In this document: piece by piece, positions 34,081 through 45,168 of the stretch | Layout of the letters: each line of letters begins with the position of its first letter | Numbering within the stretch: the first letter of the stretch is position 1 | Assembly (NCBI RefSeq): GCF_001411555.2 | Contig: NC_049901.1 | Location: 32,746,838 to 32,810,837, forward strand | Direction of reading: 5' to 3' | From: Juglans regia | Taxonomy: Eukaryota; Streptophyta; Magnoliopsida; Fagales; Juglandaceae | Length of the DNA: 64,000 bases | Notes under the pieces: generated by a model | Seen by the model: the letters and a program-made list of their open reading frames with translations, nothing else | Databases searched by the model: none | Told to the model about the DNA's origin: nothing | Made by a program: the position numbers and the translations under genes

Positions 34081-34689
34081 GAGTAACGCACGGGTTATCC
34101 CGTCGATGGTATAACCCTCTATCTCTCGTTAATTATGTTAGATATTGATTAGTTGACTAGGTTGTGGATTGTGCTGTTAGTATTTGTGGAGTTGTGGCAT
34201 TGTGATGAAGTGTTGGGCATTCTATGTAGTGAAGTGTTGGGCTTGTCTATGTTGTATGGAGGTGCATTGTGCCGTGTAATATACTATGAAGTGTTAGGCA
34301 TAATTGGGAAGTGTGCTGTGTAGTGTGATTGGGGAATATGTGCTATAATGGTGGCGTGGTGTATGTGGAATGGAAACAGTACACACTGAGTGTATTCTGT
34401 GTGTATGTGGCGTAGTGTATATGTGAAGGGAGTACATGTGGAATGTACTCCGTATGGTGGAGTAATGCACCATGTGGCGGATATGCCATAATGGTGATGT
34501 GGCATGTGGAATGGGAATAGTACACGCTGGGTGTACTTTATGTGTGGCGTAATGTGAGACAATGGGAGTATATGTAAAATATACCCTCCTGGGGTAGTGT
34601 GGAACGGGATGAGTACGAGTGGAGTGTACTCAGTGGCGTAGTGCGTGTAAAAGGAGTACACGTGGAGTGTACTCCATGTGGTGGAGTGA

Positions 34690-35560
34690 TGCACCATATG
34701 GCGGATATGCTATAATGATGATGTGCCATAGTGTGTATGAAGGGAGTACACGATGAGTGTACTCTATGTGGGGTATGGTATATGTGGGGAGTACATGTGG
34801 AATGTACTCCATATGATGGTGAGATGCACCATATGGCGTGTATGCCATAGTGGTGATGTGGCGTGTTGTATATATGGGGAGTACAAGTGGAATGTACTCC
34901 ATTTGATGGGTGATGCACCATATGGCGGATATGCCATATTGGTGATGTGGTGTAATGCATGTGGATGGAGTACACAGGGAACGTACTCCATGTGATGGAG
35001 TGATGTACCATATGGCGAGTATGCCATAGTGGTGATGTGTCGTAGTGTGTATGAAGGGAGTATACGAGGAGTGTACTCCATGTGATATGGTGATGCACCA
35101 TATGGCGGGTATGCCATAGTGGTGATGGAGCATATGTAAAGGGGGTACAAGTGGAATGTACTCCATGTGATGAAGTGATGTACCATATGGCAGGTATGCC
35201 ATATTGGTGATGTGGTATGTATGTGGGGAGTACATGTGGAATGTACTCTATGTGGTGGAGTGATGCACTATATGGCAGGGATGCCATGATGGTGATGTGT
35301 CGTAGTGTGTATGAAGGGAGTATACGAGGAGTGTACTGCATGTGATATAGTGATGCACCATATGGCGGGTATGCCATAGTGGTGATGGAGCGTATGTAAA
35401 GGGAGTACGAGTGGAACGTACTCCATGTGATGGAGTGATGTATCATATGGTAGGTATGCCATAGTGGTGATGTGGTATGTATGAGGGGAGTATACGTGGA
35501 ATGTACTCCACGTGGCAGCGACACTCCATATGGCGTGTCGTAAAGATAAGGATGGTTATG
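34690..35560. repeat. ~87-bp tandem repeat with 260-bp higher-order unit
   Basis: The phrase CACCATATGGCG-TATGCCAT recurs at about 34691, 34827, 34916, 35006, 35096, 35181, 35267, 35357 and 35441. Each unit carries an inverted repeat GGAGTACA...TGTACTCC. The block 35041-35300 repeats as 35301-35560 with few changes, a three-unit higher-order repeat of 260 bp. The 328-residue minus-strand frame 34538-35524 is the repeat read as protein (His/Tyr/Thr/Pro-rich) and not a gene. Confidence 0.88.
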
Positions 35561-38353
35561 TGATTGATGGGCTTGGAACGTGATGGATAGTATCGGGAAC
35601 TGTGGAACAGTGTCCCGAAGTAATTATGGCATAGCCTGTAGTCTGAGGCGACAAGTGTCACTATAATGGACTTATGGCTAGGAGTATGCGCAAAGTAGCG
35701 GAACAAGTATAAGAGTGCGCAGCGGAAGCATGACTGAGGAATGTCACGAAGTGACATGACTACTGACAGTCGTGCTTGTGATGGGTGAAGTAGTGGAATA
35801 GGTGTAAGAGTACACAGCGGAAGCATGACTGGGCAACGTCACGAAGTGACGTGGTTATTGGAAGTCATCCTTATGATGGGTGAAGTGTTAAAGTGTAGGA
35901 ACGACGTAAAGGGAATGTGATGAGATGTCACGATGTGACGGGAGTACGTGAGGAACCTTACTCGTGATGAGTTAGGAGTTGACGTAGTAGAATGTTGGGT
36001 AACACGACAAGGTCACAGTGTAGCTCTGGAGCAATCTCGGGCTATGTGACATGACATAAGGCATAGTTGTGAATGGAGTCTTGTCGTATTAAGTGTTGTG
36101 ATAAACTGTCAAAAGGGACGGATAGCATGAAGAGTCATGCTAGCCGGGTTAAGAGAAGATTGGTATCGGAGTATGACCCTTGTCCCTACGAGCAGGTGAT
36201 CAACGTGTTATATATGTTGATCTTAGGTGATAAAGGGGTAAGGTACCTGTGTAATTTGGTGAGAGACACGTGCCGGACGGATTCACCATATGTAATGGGT
36301 AATCTGTCATGAGCATAGTTGCACGGTGCTTAAGCCTCAGAGTTGGCTTAGAGCTGTGTGTCTTATATGGATGAGAATGATGATTTAGTGTGGGCTAAGA
36401 TGCATGAAGGTAGTGACGGATGCATCGTTAGGATTGTGATGCGTGATTCCATCGGTCAGAATCATGCGTCGGAATGTGGTTGTAAGAAGAGTAAGACGAA
36501 TGTCTTAGTGTCTTAATCCTAAGGTGAATAATAGATTCACTTTAGTGGATGAGCACTCGAGACAAGACTTTGAGTTGGAAGTTGTGGTGACCGTAAGTGG
36601 TCCCCGAAAGGTTTAACATAGTGAAGGGCACGTAAGTGCATGAGATAGAAGGAGAGTATCCATAGTATAGCATAGTTCTATTTATAGTTCAAGTTACTTA
36701 TGCATTAGATAGAGAATGACGTTAAGGTTATGTGTATGCATGTATGTTGCCATCTAACAAGCACATGAATGGATTGAATGACATGCAAGTAGCATGGAGT
36801 CCAGGTAAGTGTTACGTTCATACTCTTCTAGAGTCTTTATAAGATAAAAGAAAATGAAAACAAAAGCTTTTCCTTTATGACGCTTTAAGAAAAGACTAAA
36901 GACGCTTTAAGAAAGAAAATGCTAAGTGTTCAAAGGTATAAGTATGTACGGCCCCTTCTTGGCAGCCCCTGTTTACGTAACCAAATTATTAATTGTACGC
37001 ATGTGAATGGATGACTATACGCTGTATCTATTGTATGTATTTTCTAAGAAAATCCATAAACTGATGAAGATGCATGAAAGGCATGAAAGCGGATGCTTTT
37101 GTGAATCCTACGAACCGATGCTCTCATGTGCGCCACGAGATAATGCTCGTGGATGCCATGATTGAAGACATTCAAGGTGACACTTATGGGATGCCACGAA
37201 AGCTGATGCTTAAGCCCATGTATGTTCTTAAATGAAATTTTCCACGAACGAACCGTTAAAGAAAGGGTAGAACTGAAATGAATTGAAAGACGAAAAGACC
37301 ATTTTCGGGCTTACTCCCCAAACGATATTTTCTCACGAAAAGAAATGTTTTCTCATGAAAAAGAAAGGATTGTAAATGAAAGGAAGAACTGAACGAAAGC
37401 TCCAGCTGTTTCGAGCTGACATGAAAGAATGAACGAATGAATGAAAAGCAAGAAAGAAAGAAATGAAAGCATGAATGTTTGAAGACACGTAACGGCCACA
37501 TGACATGAATGAAAGGGTATCGATGAATGGGTAGATTGCAATGCCGGGTAAGTAGTACTGGAAGTGCACCCAGTGCTGCCCCCTATGAAAAAGGGTTCCC
37601 AACCCGTGGCCACGGACGGAATCCGAGTCCAAAGGAAGACCGCTAACCCCAAACACACGGGGCGTAATTGTGTGTACTGGCCTATGAAAGCGATAAGAAC
37701 GAATGGATGTATGCATGTATGTAGGAACGCACAAACTTTTAAGAAATGAAGGCACTAACGGGAGACACGTTTTAAAGAAATGAAAGCCTTTTAAAAAGAA
37801 AAGCCCCATCAGTGAAGTTTTTCAAAAGAACGCACGCACGCACTCACTCTTGAAGAAATGAAGGCACTGACGGGAGAAACGTTTTACGAAAAGGATGCTC
37901 ATGTTTTAAAAGAGAAAAACTCCGTCTAGTGACTTTTTCAAACGAATGCACGTATGCATGCACGTAATAGTATGTACGAGTGATGAATACATGAATGAAA
38001 ACTTATGTTGCTATATTTTAACTGTATGAAGTAATGCTTACAAGTCTTCAACTCATTTTAGTTTTTATGCATGTCCCTCCCCCCACAGGAACTGCATGAT
38101 CGGGACGGACACGACCCATGGGGAAGAGCACGGAAGTCTAGGCACGAGTTTTAAACGTACGAGAGGCCTTTTTATTATAAGATTTATGTTTTCCGCTGTA
38201 ACCCCCTTTTATTATCAAAGCACTTTTTATTTATACATGTGGAGTCTCGCACCCTGGGTATGCAAGTGAAAAGTTTTAAATAGGACGGTAATTCCTGTCC
38301 TCCTTTTATAAAAATATTTTGAAAAAATTCCCACCACAAGAACGGGCGTTACA

Positions 38354-39153
38354 ACCTGGGTATATCAGGACAGTAACCCGGATTTCAAACCCGGGCCGGA
38401 ATGGTCTGGGTCACACCCGGGCCGGAACCTAGATTGATTCGAATTTTTTAAACTCAGAATTCCAGGTTTTGGGTTGTACCAAGATTTTTTTTTTCTCAAG
38501 GAAAAGCCTTTATTTTATTAATTTTTTTTTTCTAAGAAGTTCATGTATAGCATAATATTTGTGTTCTAAAAGCTCAATTAGCAAAACACAAAAAATTTCA
38601 AATTATAATTATTTTTTATACAAAAGCCTTTATTTTTTTAATTTTTTTTAAAGAAGTCAAGTTGAAACGCATAATGTGTTCTAAATACTAAATGCATAAA
38701 TTCATCTATGCATGCATCACAATGCAATCCATTACATATTACATTATTTGTTATTTATACATTACATTACAATATACAAAATTACAATATATGAATTGCA
38801 AAATCAATAACATCTCCATCAATGATTTAATCTCCACACCAAATAGCAACTTCAAGTAATTGGACTGAGAGATCCTGCAAAATACACAAAGTTTTGAACA
38901 ATGATTATATACAAGGATTAAGACAAAGTCTGCTTAATAAATTAATGATTAAGATGAGAATGGATTCTTATTTTTTTTTTCCAAATACACCCACACTAAC
39001 AAATATTTTGTAGAGTTTTCATTCAAATAGATATCCCTAAACAACCACTTCTCTTAGAAAAATTAATAAACAAGAACATAAAATAGAGTAGTACTCAACT
39101 ATCAAAAAGTTGCACATTCTCTTTGTCCTCACTCGCTTAACAAAAATAATTAC
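38354..39153. other. Unassigned AT-rich part of the PIF interval
   Basis: Contains CCCGGGCCGGAA phrases (38390-38430) belonging to the repeat interrupted at 32431, and a local duplication of AAAAGCCTTTATTTT (38502 and 38625). The stretch 38860-39150 may be intron of the ERD6-like fragment: TTTTGCAG|GATCTCTCAG near 38878 on the minus strand looks like an acceptor, but the exon after it is not recognised. Confidence 0.4.
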
Positions 39154-39601
39154 CACATAGGAGAAAACTCCAACCCCATATCCCGTGAATAACCTTCCCA
39201 TGTCAAGGGGAAAAGCTCCCTACATGAAAGTCATACGAAAAAAACCATAATAGCAAGAAGTTTTAGCAAGATGAGAAGATTTAATCTCTTACACGAAGAA
39301 TCGAAATGTGCAAACAGCGCAAGAGAAATATACCGCAAGCCATCCCGCAATGCAGAAACCAACTGACATCCTCATTGCCTGCTTCCATTAAAACTCCAAA
39401 AGGTTAAAATACATCGTTTAGTAAGAATAGAGATGACCAAGGTTGAGCAATACCAAATCACAGTTTTAAATTCAACATACCCCTTTTCGAGCAATGAAGT
39501 CTGCAATCCTACCACTTGTGACAGCACTAAGCATTGCACCAATCGTTAATATGGAGCCAAACATGAAATTGTTGCTTAACTCTCTAAAGTCTTTGCTTTT
39601 C
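39154..39601 (-). pseudogene. ERD6-like sugar transporter gene fragment, three exons with introns
   Basis: Minus strand. The exon at 39601-39481 encodes NNFMFGSILTIGAMLSAVTS then GRIADFIARKG with a GT donor. The exon from 39378 to about 39318 follows GCAG and reads AMRMSVGFCIAGWLAVYFS. The exon at 39219-39154 follows TGTAG and reads GAFPLDMGRLFTGYGVGVFS plus YV, then GT. This exon order and phase are those of plant ERD6-like (sugar porter, MFS) genes, covering TM helices ~2-4. The middle exon lacks a clean donor and the protein is incomplete. Introns show the fragment came from genomic DNA, not a retrocopy. It lies inside the PIF interval, so capture or an older host gene remnant are both possible. 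Confidence 0.82.
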
Positions 39602-40280
39602 CTAAAAATATTTTGGATCCAAAGGCCCCAATTTTTTTTTCCAAACTCCACCCAGAAACAAAACTAATTTAAAAAAAAAAAAATCTAGAAAAATCAAAGA
39701 TACATCATCCTAAAAATCATTTCTTCCAAATAATAACAAATCTTCATTATATATATATATAATATATATTATCGGATATAAGTTATATTCTATTTTTTAA
39801 AGTTCGTGCTTATATTCTATTAACTGGTAATTCTTATGGTTTCAACTTGTATTGTGTGGGAGTGTCACTTTGGAATTATAGTGTGAGGTACATAACTTCT
39901 ACTAGCCATTCAGAGTATTCATTTTTTTATTTCTCATTTTCCATTCTCATTATTAATGAACTGTTAGCTGTTTTGATTAGATTGAATATGATGTTGATCT
40001 GTTTGGAGGTTGATGATAACTAGTATCATCTTCATGTCTATTTGAAACCTTGTGCCAATTTTATGCATTCCACTATAACAAAATGTTTTCAAACCATCTC
40101 AAGAAAGCCTCTATTGATTCCAAAAACTCGATTGTCATGTAGTCTAAAATTTCATAATTAGTAGTTCACCAAAACCTTAACCTCCACTTGCCTACCAACT
40201 GTTTGTGCATATGACTAAAGAGGTTGAATTAGAGAGTTTTTTGAGATTTTCAGCTTGCCTACTTCACATCTCTAAAAGGA
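39602..40280. other. Unassigned AT-rich part of the PIF interval
   Basis: Contains a TA-rich microsatellite-like stretch at 39748-39772. Upstream exons of the ERD6-like gene are not recognisable here. The 3' part is probably the leader of PIF ORF1. Confidence 0.4.
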
Positions 40281-41370
40281 TTGGATTCAATAAATCACCA
40301 ATATGTCTATTTCACAAATCTTATAAATAACAATGACCTTCTTATAGAATCTACAAATAAGATAGATGAACACCAAGTGTCTCCACCCCAAGTTGAGGTT
40401 ATTGAGGTTGAACCTATTGAACAAAAATCACAACGAGGTTCAAACTTTTGTGTGGAGGAAGACTTGATGCTTGTGGAGGGATAGCTTGAAGTTTCCTTAT
40501 ATGCGATGCAAGGAAAAGATCAAAAGCACATGATGTTATAAAAAAGAATTCTTGAATACTTTGGAGAAAATAGGAAATTTGATTTTACACGTAACTACAC
40601 ATCTCTAATGAATTGGTGGTCAACGATACAACAAGCAGTAAATAAGTTTTGTGGTCACTTGGCAAAAGTTTAAAGAATGCATAAATGGTGTTAATGAGCA
40701 AGACGATATGTTCTCAGTATATATTTCATCAATTTCTTTGTGCTATCTTCTCTAATGCTAAATAAGGTTCTAATTATGCTTGGAATTTGAAATGTTTTAG
40801 ATTGGCAAGGCAAAGGTCATGTACCTATAATTAGTGAAGAAAACTTTCCAATTCGATCATTGTTGGCATGTGGTGAGATTCTATCCAAAATGGGTGGAAT
40901 ACATGGAAATAGTAAAACCAAAGAAAAACTCATAGCCAAGTTCAAATATTTCAACTCCAAATTCAGTAAATCTAGGTAGATGAGGATTTGCATGCAACAT
41001 CTACAAAATTGGATCGACCAATAGGCCGCAAAGTTGAGAAAGAGAAATGAAAGAGAAAAGAAAGAATGGATTTGGATTCTCTCATGATACTAAATTGGAT
41101 GAAGGAAGATAGAAAGAATAAAATTGCCTTATGTAAGAAGCACATGATCATGACAAACAAAAGCTTTGTCTTAGGCAAGAGGAAGTGTGTATTCAGAAAG
41201 AGAATGTGCTAGTTGATTAGGAGAAAGTACGGAATGAAGAAAACAAAGAAGAAGAAAGAATTATGACGATTAATACAAGTGTCTTGTCTCCAATACTACA
41301 AGAATACTATCTTCAATGATAAATGGAAATTCTTGCAAGTCGTGCTAGGAGAAACTATTATATTTTAGAA
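40281..41370 (+). pseudogene. PIF/Harbinger ORF1 (Myb/trihelix-like) remnant
   Basis: Segments in two or three frames. FCVEEDLMLVEG at about 40447-40482 corresponds to the start of the Myb/SANT helix set. At 40541-40671 come RILEYFGENRKFDFTRNY and TSLMNWWSTIQQAVNKFCGH, the characteristic trihelix segment of PIF ORF1. Near 41016 comes RPIGRKVEKEK, then a Lys/Glu-rich tail, as in the NAM-associated C-terminal region. The family protein partners the transposase in DNA binding and nuclear import. Stops and frameshifts disable it. It is transcribed convergently toward the transposase. Confidence 0.8.
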
Positions 41371-41712
41371 TGTATTTTGGGTTAATTTTCATGTATTTAA
41401 GTGCTAGTTGTTTGTTGGTTTGTTTTTCTTATGGAGTAAATTTTATTTGCTGTTTGAACCATACATTTTATATGATGTTTTAGGAGTTATTTATGTCTAA
41501 CAAATGGGGTTCTTAAAGATAGAACAAAAAAAATTATTACGGTTCTAAATAATCATTAAAAAGACCATTGCACGATTTAAGTAAATAAAAAGAAAATATA
41601 CAACATTCTTTTGCATGAGAGAAATGGTTACACATTCTTCTAAAAATACTCCAAGGAATCGATAGTGCAAATAAAAATGAAACATTAATACAATCATTCA
41701 TGATAAAATCCT

Positions 41713-42890
41713 ATGCTTTGCTATATAGTTGCCATAAGTGGTCAACGAGGTCTGCTTAGAGTTGACAATAGACATTCCTATTTCCAATATTTTGATGGCA
41801 TTGAATGAACTCACTAAATTCAGTTGTAGGGCCGGGTTACACTTGCTCATGTGTGTTTTCTGCCAACTGTTCATATTCGAATGATTCTGATTCATTGTCA
41901 TACAGATAATCTTTAATGATCATATTATGTATAGTTATATATGCCATTATAATATCGTTGAGCGTTTCAATGGGAAAAAATCACTCAGGTCCATGAGCTA
42001 TAGCAAATCTTGCTTGAAGTACACCAAATGCATGCTCCACATCATTCATTGCTAACTTTTGGGTTTCAAACAAAGTATTTTTCTCTTGCTTCCTTGGGGA
42101 GCTAAGATGATTTTAACAAATTTTGCCTATTACAGATATATGCCATCAGCAGGATAGTAACCCATTGCAAAGCGATGACCATTAATTGTATAATTAACAA
42201 CCAAAGTACGCACTTGAGCAGGGTCAGAAAATATAAATTATTTATTAAGCACATTTATATCATTATGAGAGTCAGGTAATCCAAAAGAAGCATGCCAAAT
42301 TCATAGATCATAAGAAGCCACTGCTTCTAAAATAATTGTTGGTTTAGTGGATATGATCAGAGTACATATCATGTGAAGTAGTTGGACAATTTTTCTACTT
42401 CCAGTGCATACAGTCAATGCTCCCTAACATGCTTGAAAATCTACATTTCTCATCAATTGCGAGCAACCTAGCAATGTCATCATTGTTGGGTTTCCTTAAG
42501 TACCATTCAAAAAAAATTGAAACAATTGCTTTAACAATAAAGTTTAGGCTTTTAATGCTATAGTCTTCCCAATCTTCAAGTATTCATCCATAAAAGCAAC
42601 CGTGACATCATATGCAAGCATCTTAAGAGTAGTTGTAATCTTTTGAAGGGATGAAAAATCAAGCCTTCTAGAACCATCTCTTCTCTCGACAAAATAAGAT
42701 TCATGGATTTCTATCGCCGATTGGATACAATGAAAAAGAGAACAACCCATTCGAAAGCTTTTGTGAGGATAGATTGGTATATTAGTAAAATAGTCACGAA
42801 AAAGATTTTGGTGGGTTTGCAATTGATTGTACCTGATAAATCTGCGTGATTTTTTAAAACAACCACGTAAGCGTGATCATTCTTCTTCCA
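41713..42890 (-). pseudogene. PIF/Harbinger DDE transposase remnant
   Basis: The N-terminal part (42822-42544) reads ESYFVERRDGSRRLDFSSLQ, then KITTTLKMLAYDVTVAFMDE and YLKIGKT, the helix-turn-helix segment of plant Harbinger transposases. Downstream on the minus strand are MLGSIDCMHW (first catalytic Asp), FGLPDSHNDINVLN (second Asp), INGHRFAMGYYPADGIY and DVEHAFGVLQARFAI (catalytic Glu), then a C-terminal QLADLVDHLWQLY-like end. All three catalytic residues survive but in different frames, with several stops. Transposition activity is excluded. Confidence 0.85.
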
Positions 42891-43388
42891 TAATAAATTA
42901 TCTCACTATCTCAAATTCTTTACAGAATCTGAACTGAGAAGTGCAATTTTTTGAAAAAACAAATGATTTATTGGGAGAAAATGAAAATATGATTTTACAA
43001 AGAAATTTGAGTTGAAGTGAATAAATATGTTGAGAAAATGTTATATTTTGTAGTGAAAGAATATAACTGTTAGAGAAATATTGCCATTAAAAAATATGGC
43101 TGTTAGAAGAAAAAGACTACTGGAAAAATATGACCATTAAAAAATTATGTCAGTAGAAATAATTTGAACGTTAGAAAATTAATGTGCGTTTTTTAAATAA
43201 GGAATAGATATTCTGAGTACCATTAGAATTAAAAAGTATAAATAAAAATTACAAATAGATATTTTAATAGAATAAAGATAGATTAGAGAGTTTTTTATTT
43301 GATGTCAATAAAAAATGACAAATTAAAATGAAAAAAATGAATTCTCTAATTAAAATTTGGCCAGTTTAGCCAGCTGTTATTGATGCTC
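42891..43388. other. Right terminal non-coding part of the PIF element
   Basis: AT-rich, with diverged repeats of a phrase like ATGGCTGTTAGAAGAAAAA (43090, 43130) before the TIR GCCAGCTGTTATTGATGCTC. Subterminal repeats of this kind are common in PIF elements. Confidence 0.5.
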
Positions 43389-43417
43389 TAATGTCTTGTC
43401 CGTAGAGATTTCACAAA

Positions 43418-43536
43418 GGGAAATGCTATGCATCTGCCCCACACCGGCACACACTTCACATCACTTTTTTTTTTTTTTTTTTTACACTCAATAGGTTGAG
43501 TGTGTGCCGGTGCGGGGCAGATGCATATATTTTTCC
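43418..43536. mobile_element. 119-bp Mutator-type MITE with 9-bp TSD
   Basis: The 9-bp duplication TTTCACAAA flanks it (43409-43417 and 43537-43545). Long inverted ends share ATGCATCTGCCCC and CACCGGCACACAC with few mismatches, around a T17 centre. D1 shows the empty site. TSD length and TIR structure fit the Mutator superfamily. Confidence 0.88.
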
Positions 43537-44067
43537 TTTCACAAATCCCATTGAATTCTGCACCTTAATAATCGATTCATGGGCGTACTTTGAACCGCTA
43601 ACTACAATAAGATTGAGAATATGAAAATGTGCGTAACACTGCACGTGTAAAGCTTATAGCCCAACACAAGCTTCCATAATTATCTTTTAACTTTTCCTCG
43701 AAAATTGAATCGCAATATGGTTGGACAATGCATTGTCAAACTGCAATACTCAATATCTTCTCTATATTACACTATTTCAAAACTCCATCAATACATTTAC
43801 CAATAGTCTCACGTTTGTGATGGGAAACTATATAAAACATGATAATTGTTGTGTTTAACTTTCCAGCCGTGTTGTTACACTTGTACAATTTAAACTTTGC
43901 ACCAATGTACACATATTGATATTGAAGCAAATTATATGATCCTTGTAACTACTAAATAACAAGAGAAGTATCATAAACATTAATTTCTAGGATTTTGGAA
44001 TGTTTTTGTAAGTTAAGGTTGTGATTGTTGTATGGTATTGAAAACAAGTTTTTCTAGTGAAACTTAA

Positions 44068-44236
44068 TAATGCTATATGCAGTTGTGGAGTATGTAAACG
44101 TCGTGCAGTCGCTTTAAAAAAGAGTAGGGCCTACTTTTAAAATATTAATTTTTTTTTCATGTGGATCCTATATATATTCATTTTTTTTAAAGTGATTATG
44201 CGGCACTTGTGCATTCGCAACTACAATTATCATTTC
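44068..44236. mobile_element. ~170-bp foldback MITE in D2
   Basis: The left end AATGCTATATGCAGTTGTGG and the right end (reverse complement AAATGATAATTGTAGTTGCG) are imperfect inverted repeats; inner parts GTCGTGCAGTCGCTTT and its near complement AAAGTGATTATGCGGCAC pair as well. It is absent from D1. I recall this family as common in walnut-like genomes, unverified. Confidence 0.7.
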
Positions 44237-44825
44237 TCAATTTATTATATTAAACAAAGAAGATCCATGGAATCCCAAATACAACGAATTAAGGGAGTTC
44301 AAGTTCAACACAAGCCTATTATATTCTATCATGTCTATTACCATAAATAAATAAAAAAAAAAAACTTCATTTGGGCGTAAAGGATCATACAATTCAGATG
44401 AACATCCGAAAATAGAGATATAGCCTAGCAAGGCCTATATCTTTTAGAATTTCAAACTTTGAAAACATAAAACGAGAAGGCCTAAGATATCTTTTAGAAT
44501 TTCAAACTCTGAAAACATAAAACGAGATGTGATTGTCAGTGCTGTTCAAATACATACATACATATATTTAGGGAAAAACAAGAAAAAGAAAGAAATTAAA
44601 GACCCACATGATTTATATTTATATCTTTCGGAATGAAGGCATACACAAACAACAATTTCTCCAGGTCAAAAAAGTTGAAAAATAAATATTTTAACATTTC
44701 CCAAATCATCACTTTGGCTGGTTCTGAAAACCTCAAAGAATAACAAATTGCATGTCCTACTCCCCATCAAATCAAAGGCGTTTTGGACATTCTTGTCCAT
44801 TTCCAACATTAGGTACAATTAGTTC

Positions 44826-45168
44826 CACCTTGTTTGGAACTTAAAATAAGCAATAAATGAAGTCAAGAGTATTTTAAGGATGAAGTTACCTTTAGATGTT
44901 GAGTTCCACCTTCTTTGTAAAGAGGAAAGCCACCTCAACAAAAATAGTGGAGTTCATGAACTCATGGCCATCTGGAACCATCTGGTGGCTGGGACAAAGT
45001 GGCCGCGCGCTAGGCTTGAGGACAAATAACAAGTGTAAGGAGTAGTAGGATGTGAGAGTGAGAGATATGTTAGGGATTGAGAATTTGATATGCAGAGAAA
45101 TGGGTAAACCATACTTGCATCTTAATCCTCAAAATAATAATTTCTTAGGACATTTAACACATAAAAAA
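44826..45168. other. Spacer left of the non-autonomous LTR element
   Basis: No firm gene. On the minus strand an ATG frame near 44981-44895 begins MVPDGHEFMNSTIFVEVAFL and stops just before an AAAG|GTAACTT donor-like site. It could be a first-exon remnant, but nothing corroborates it. Confidence 0.35.

Larger units (their letters stand above)
32437..38353 (+). mobile_element. 5.9-kb solo LTR or LTR-only gypsy derivative
   Basis: It begins TGTAATACCCAGC and ends GGGCGTTACA, with the 5-bp duplication ACCTG at 32432-32436 and 38354-38358. The style of the ends matches the other long gypsy LTRs in this window. No PBS, PPT, internal repeat pair or polyprotein was found. It holds a GC-rich segment (33026-34080), a tandem repeat (34690-35560) and a purine-rich GAAAGAATGAACG-like stretch (37260-37980). 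Alternatives are a non-autonomous element with unrecognised LTRs or a composite. The numerous ORFs at 33000-33850 and 34280-35520 show no family resemblance. Confidence 0.62.
30845..43388. mobile_element. PIF/Harbinger element with nested insertions
   Basis: The termini GAGCATCAGTAGCGG (left) and GAGCATCAATAACAG (reverse complement of the right end) form a TIR. TAA is duplicated at 30842-30844 and 43389-43391, and D1 supplies the empty site (CTTCTAATGTC). Inside are the two expected PIF genes: a Myb/trihelix-like ORF1 (40281-41370, plus) and a DDE transposase (41713-42890, minus), both decayed. Removing the 5.9-kb solo LTR leaves ~6.6 kb, somewhat large for PIF. The remainder includes an ERD6-like gene fragment and a MITE. 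Confidence 0.75.
43389..44825 (+). repeat. Duplicated segment copy D2, right part
   Basis: Continues D2 after the PIF insertion and aligns with D1 from TAATGTCTT to CCAACATTAGGTAC. It contains two insertions absent from D1, the 119-bp MULE MITE (43418-43536) and the MITE at 44068-44236, and one local duplication of TATCTTTTAGAATTTCAAAC (44440 and 44488). No gene is seen. Confidence 0.8.

Noticed and set aside
34538..35524. 328-residue minus-strand open frame
   Set aside because: It is the 87-bp tandem repeat read as protein; the same periodic wording occurs in other frames and there is no family resemblance.
34690..35560. CRISPR-like spaced repeats
   Set aside because: Units are contiguous ~87-bp tandem copies, repeats and spacers both recur, there are no cas genes, and the DNA is plant nuclear.
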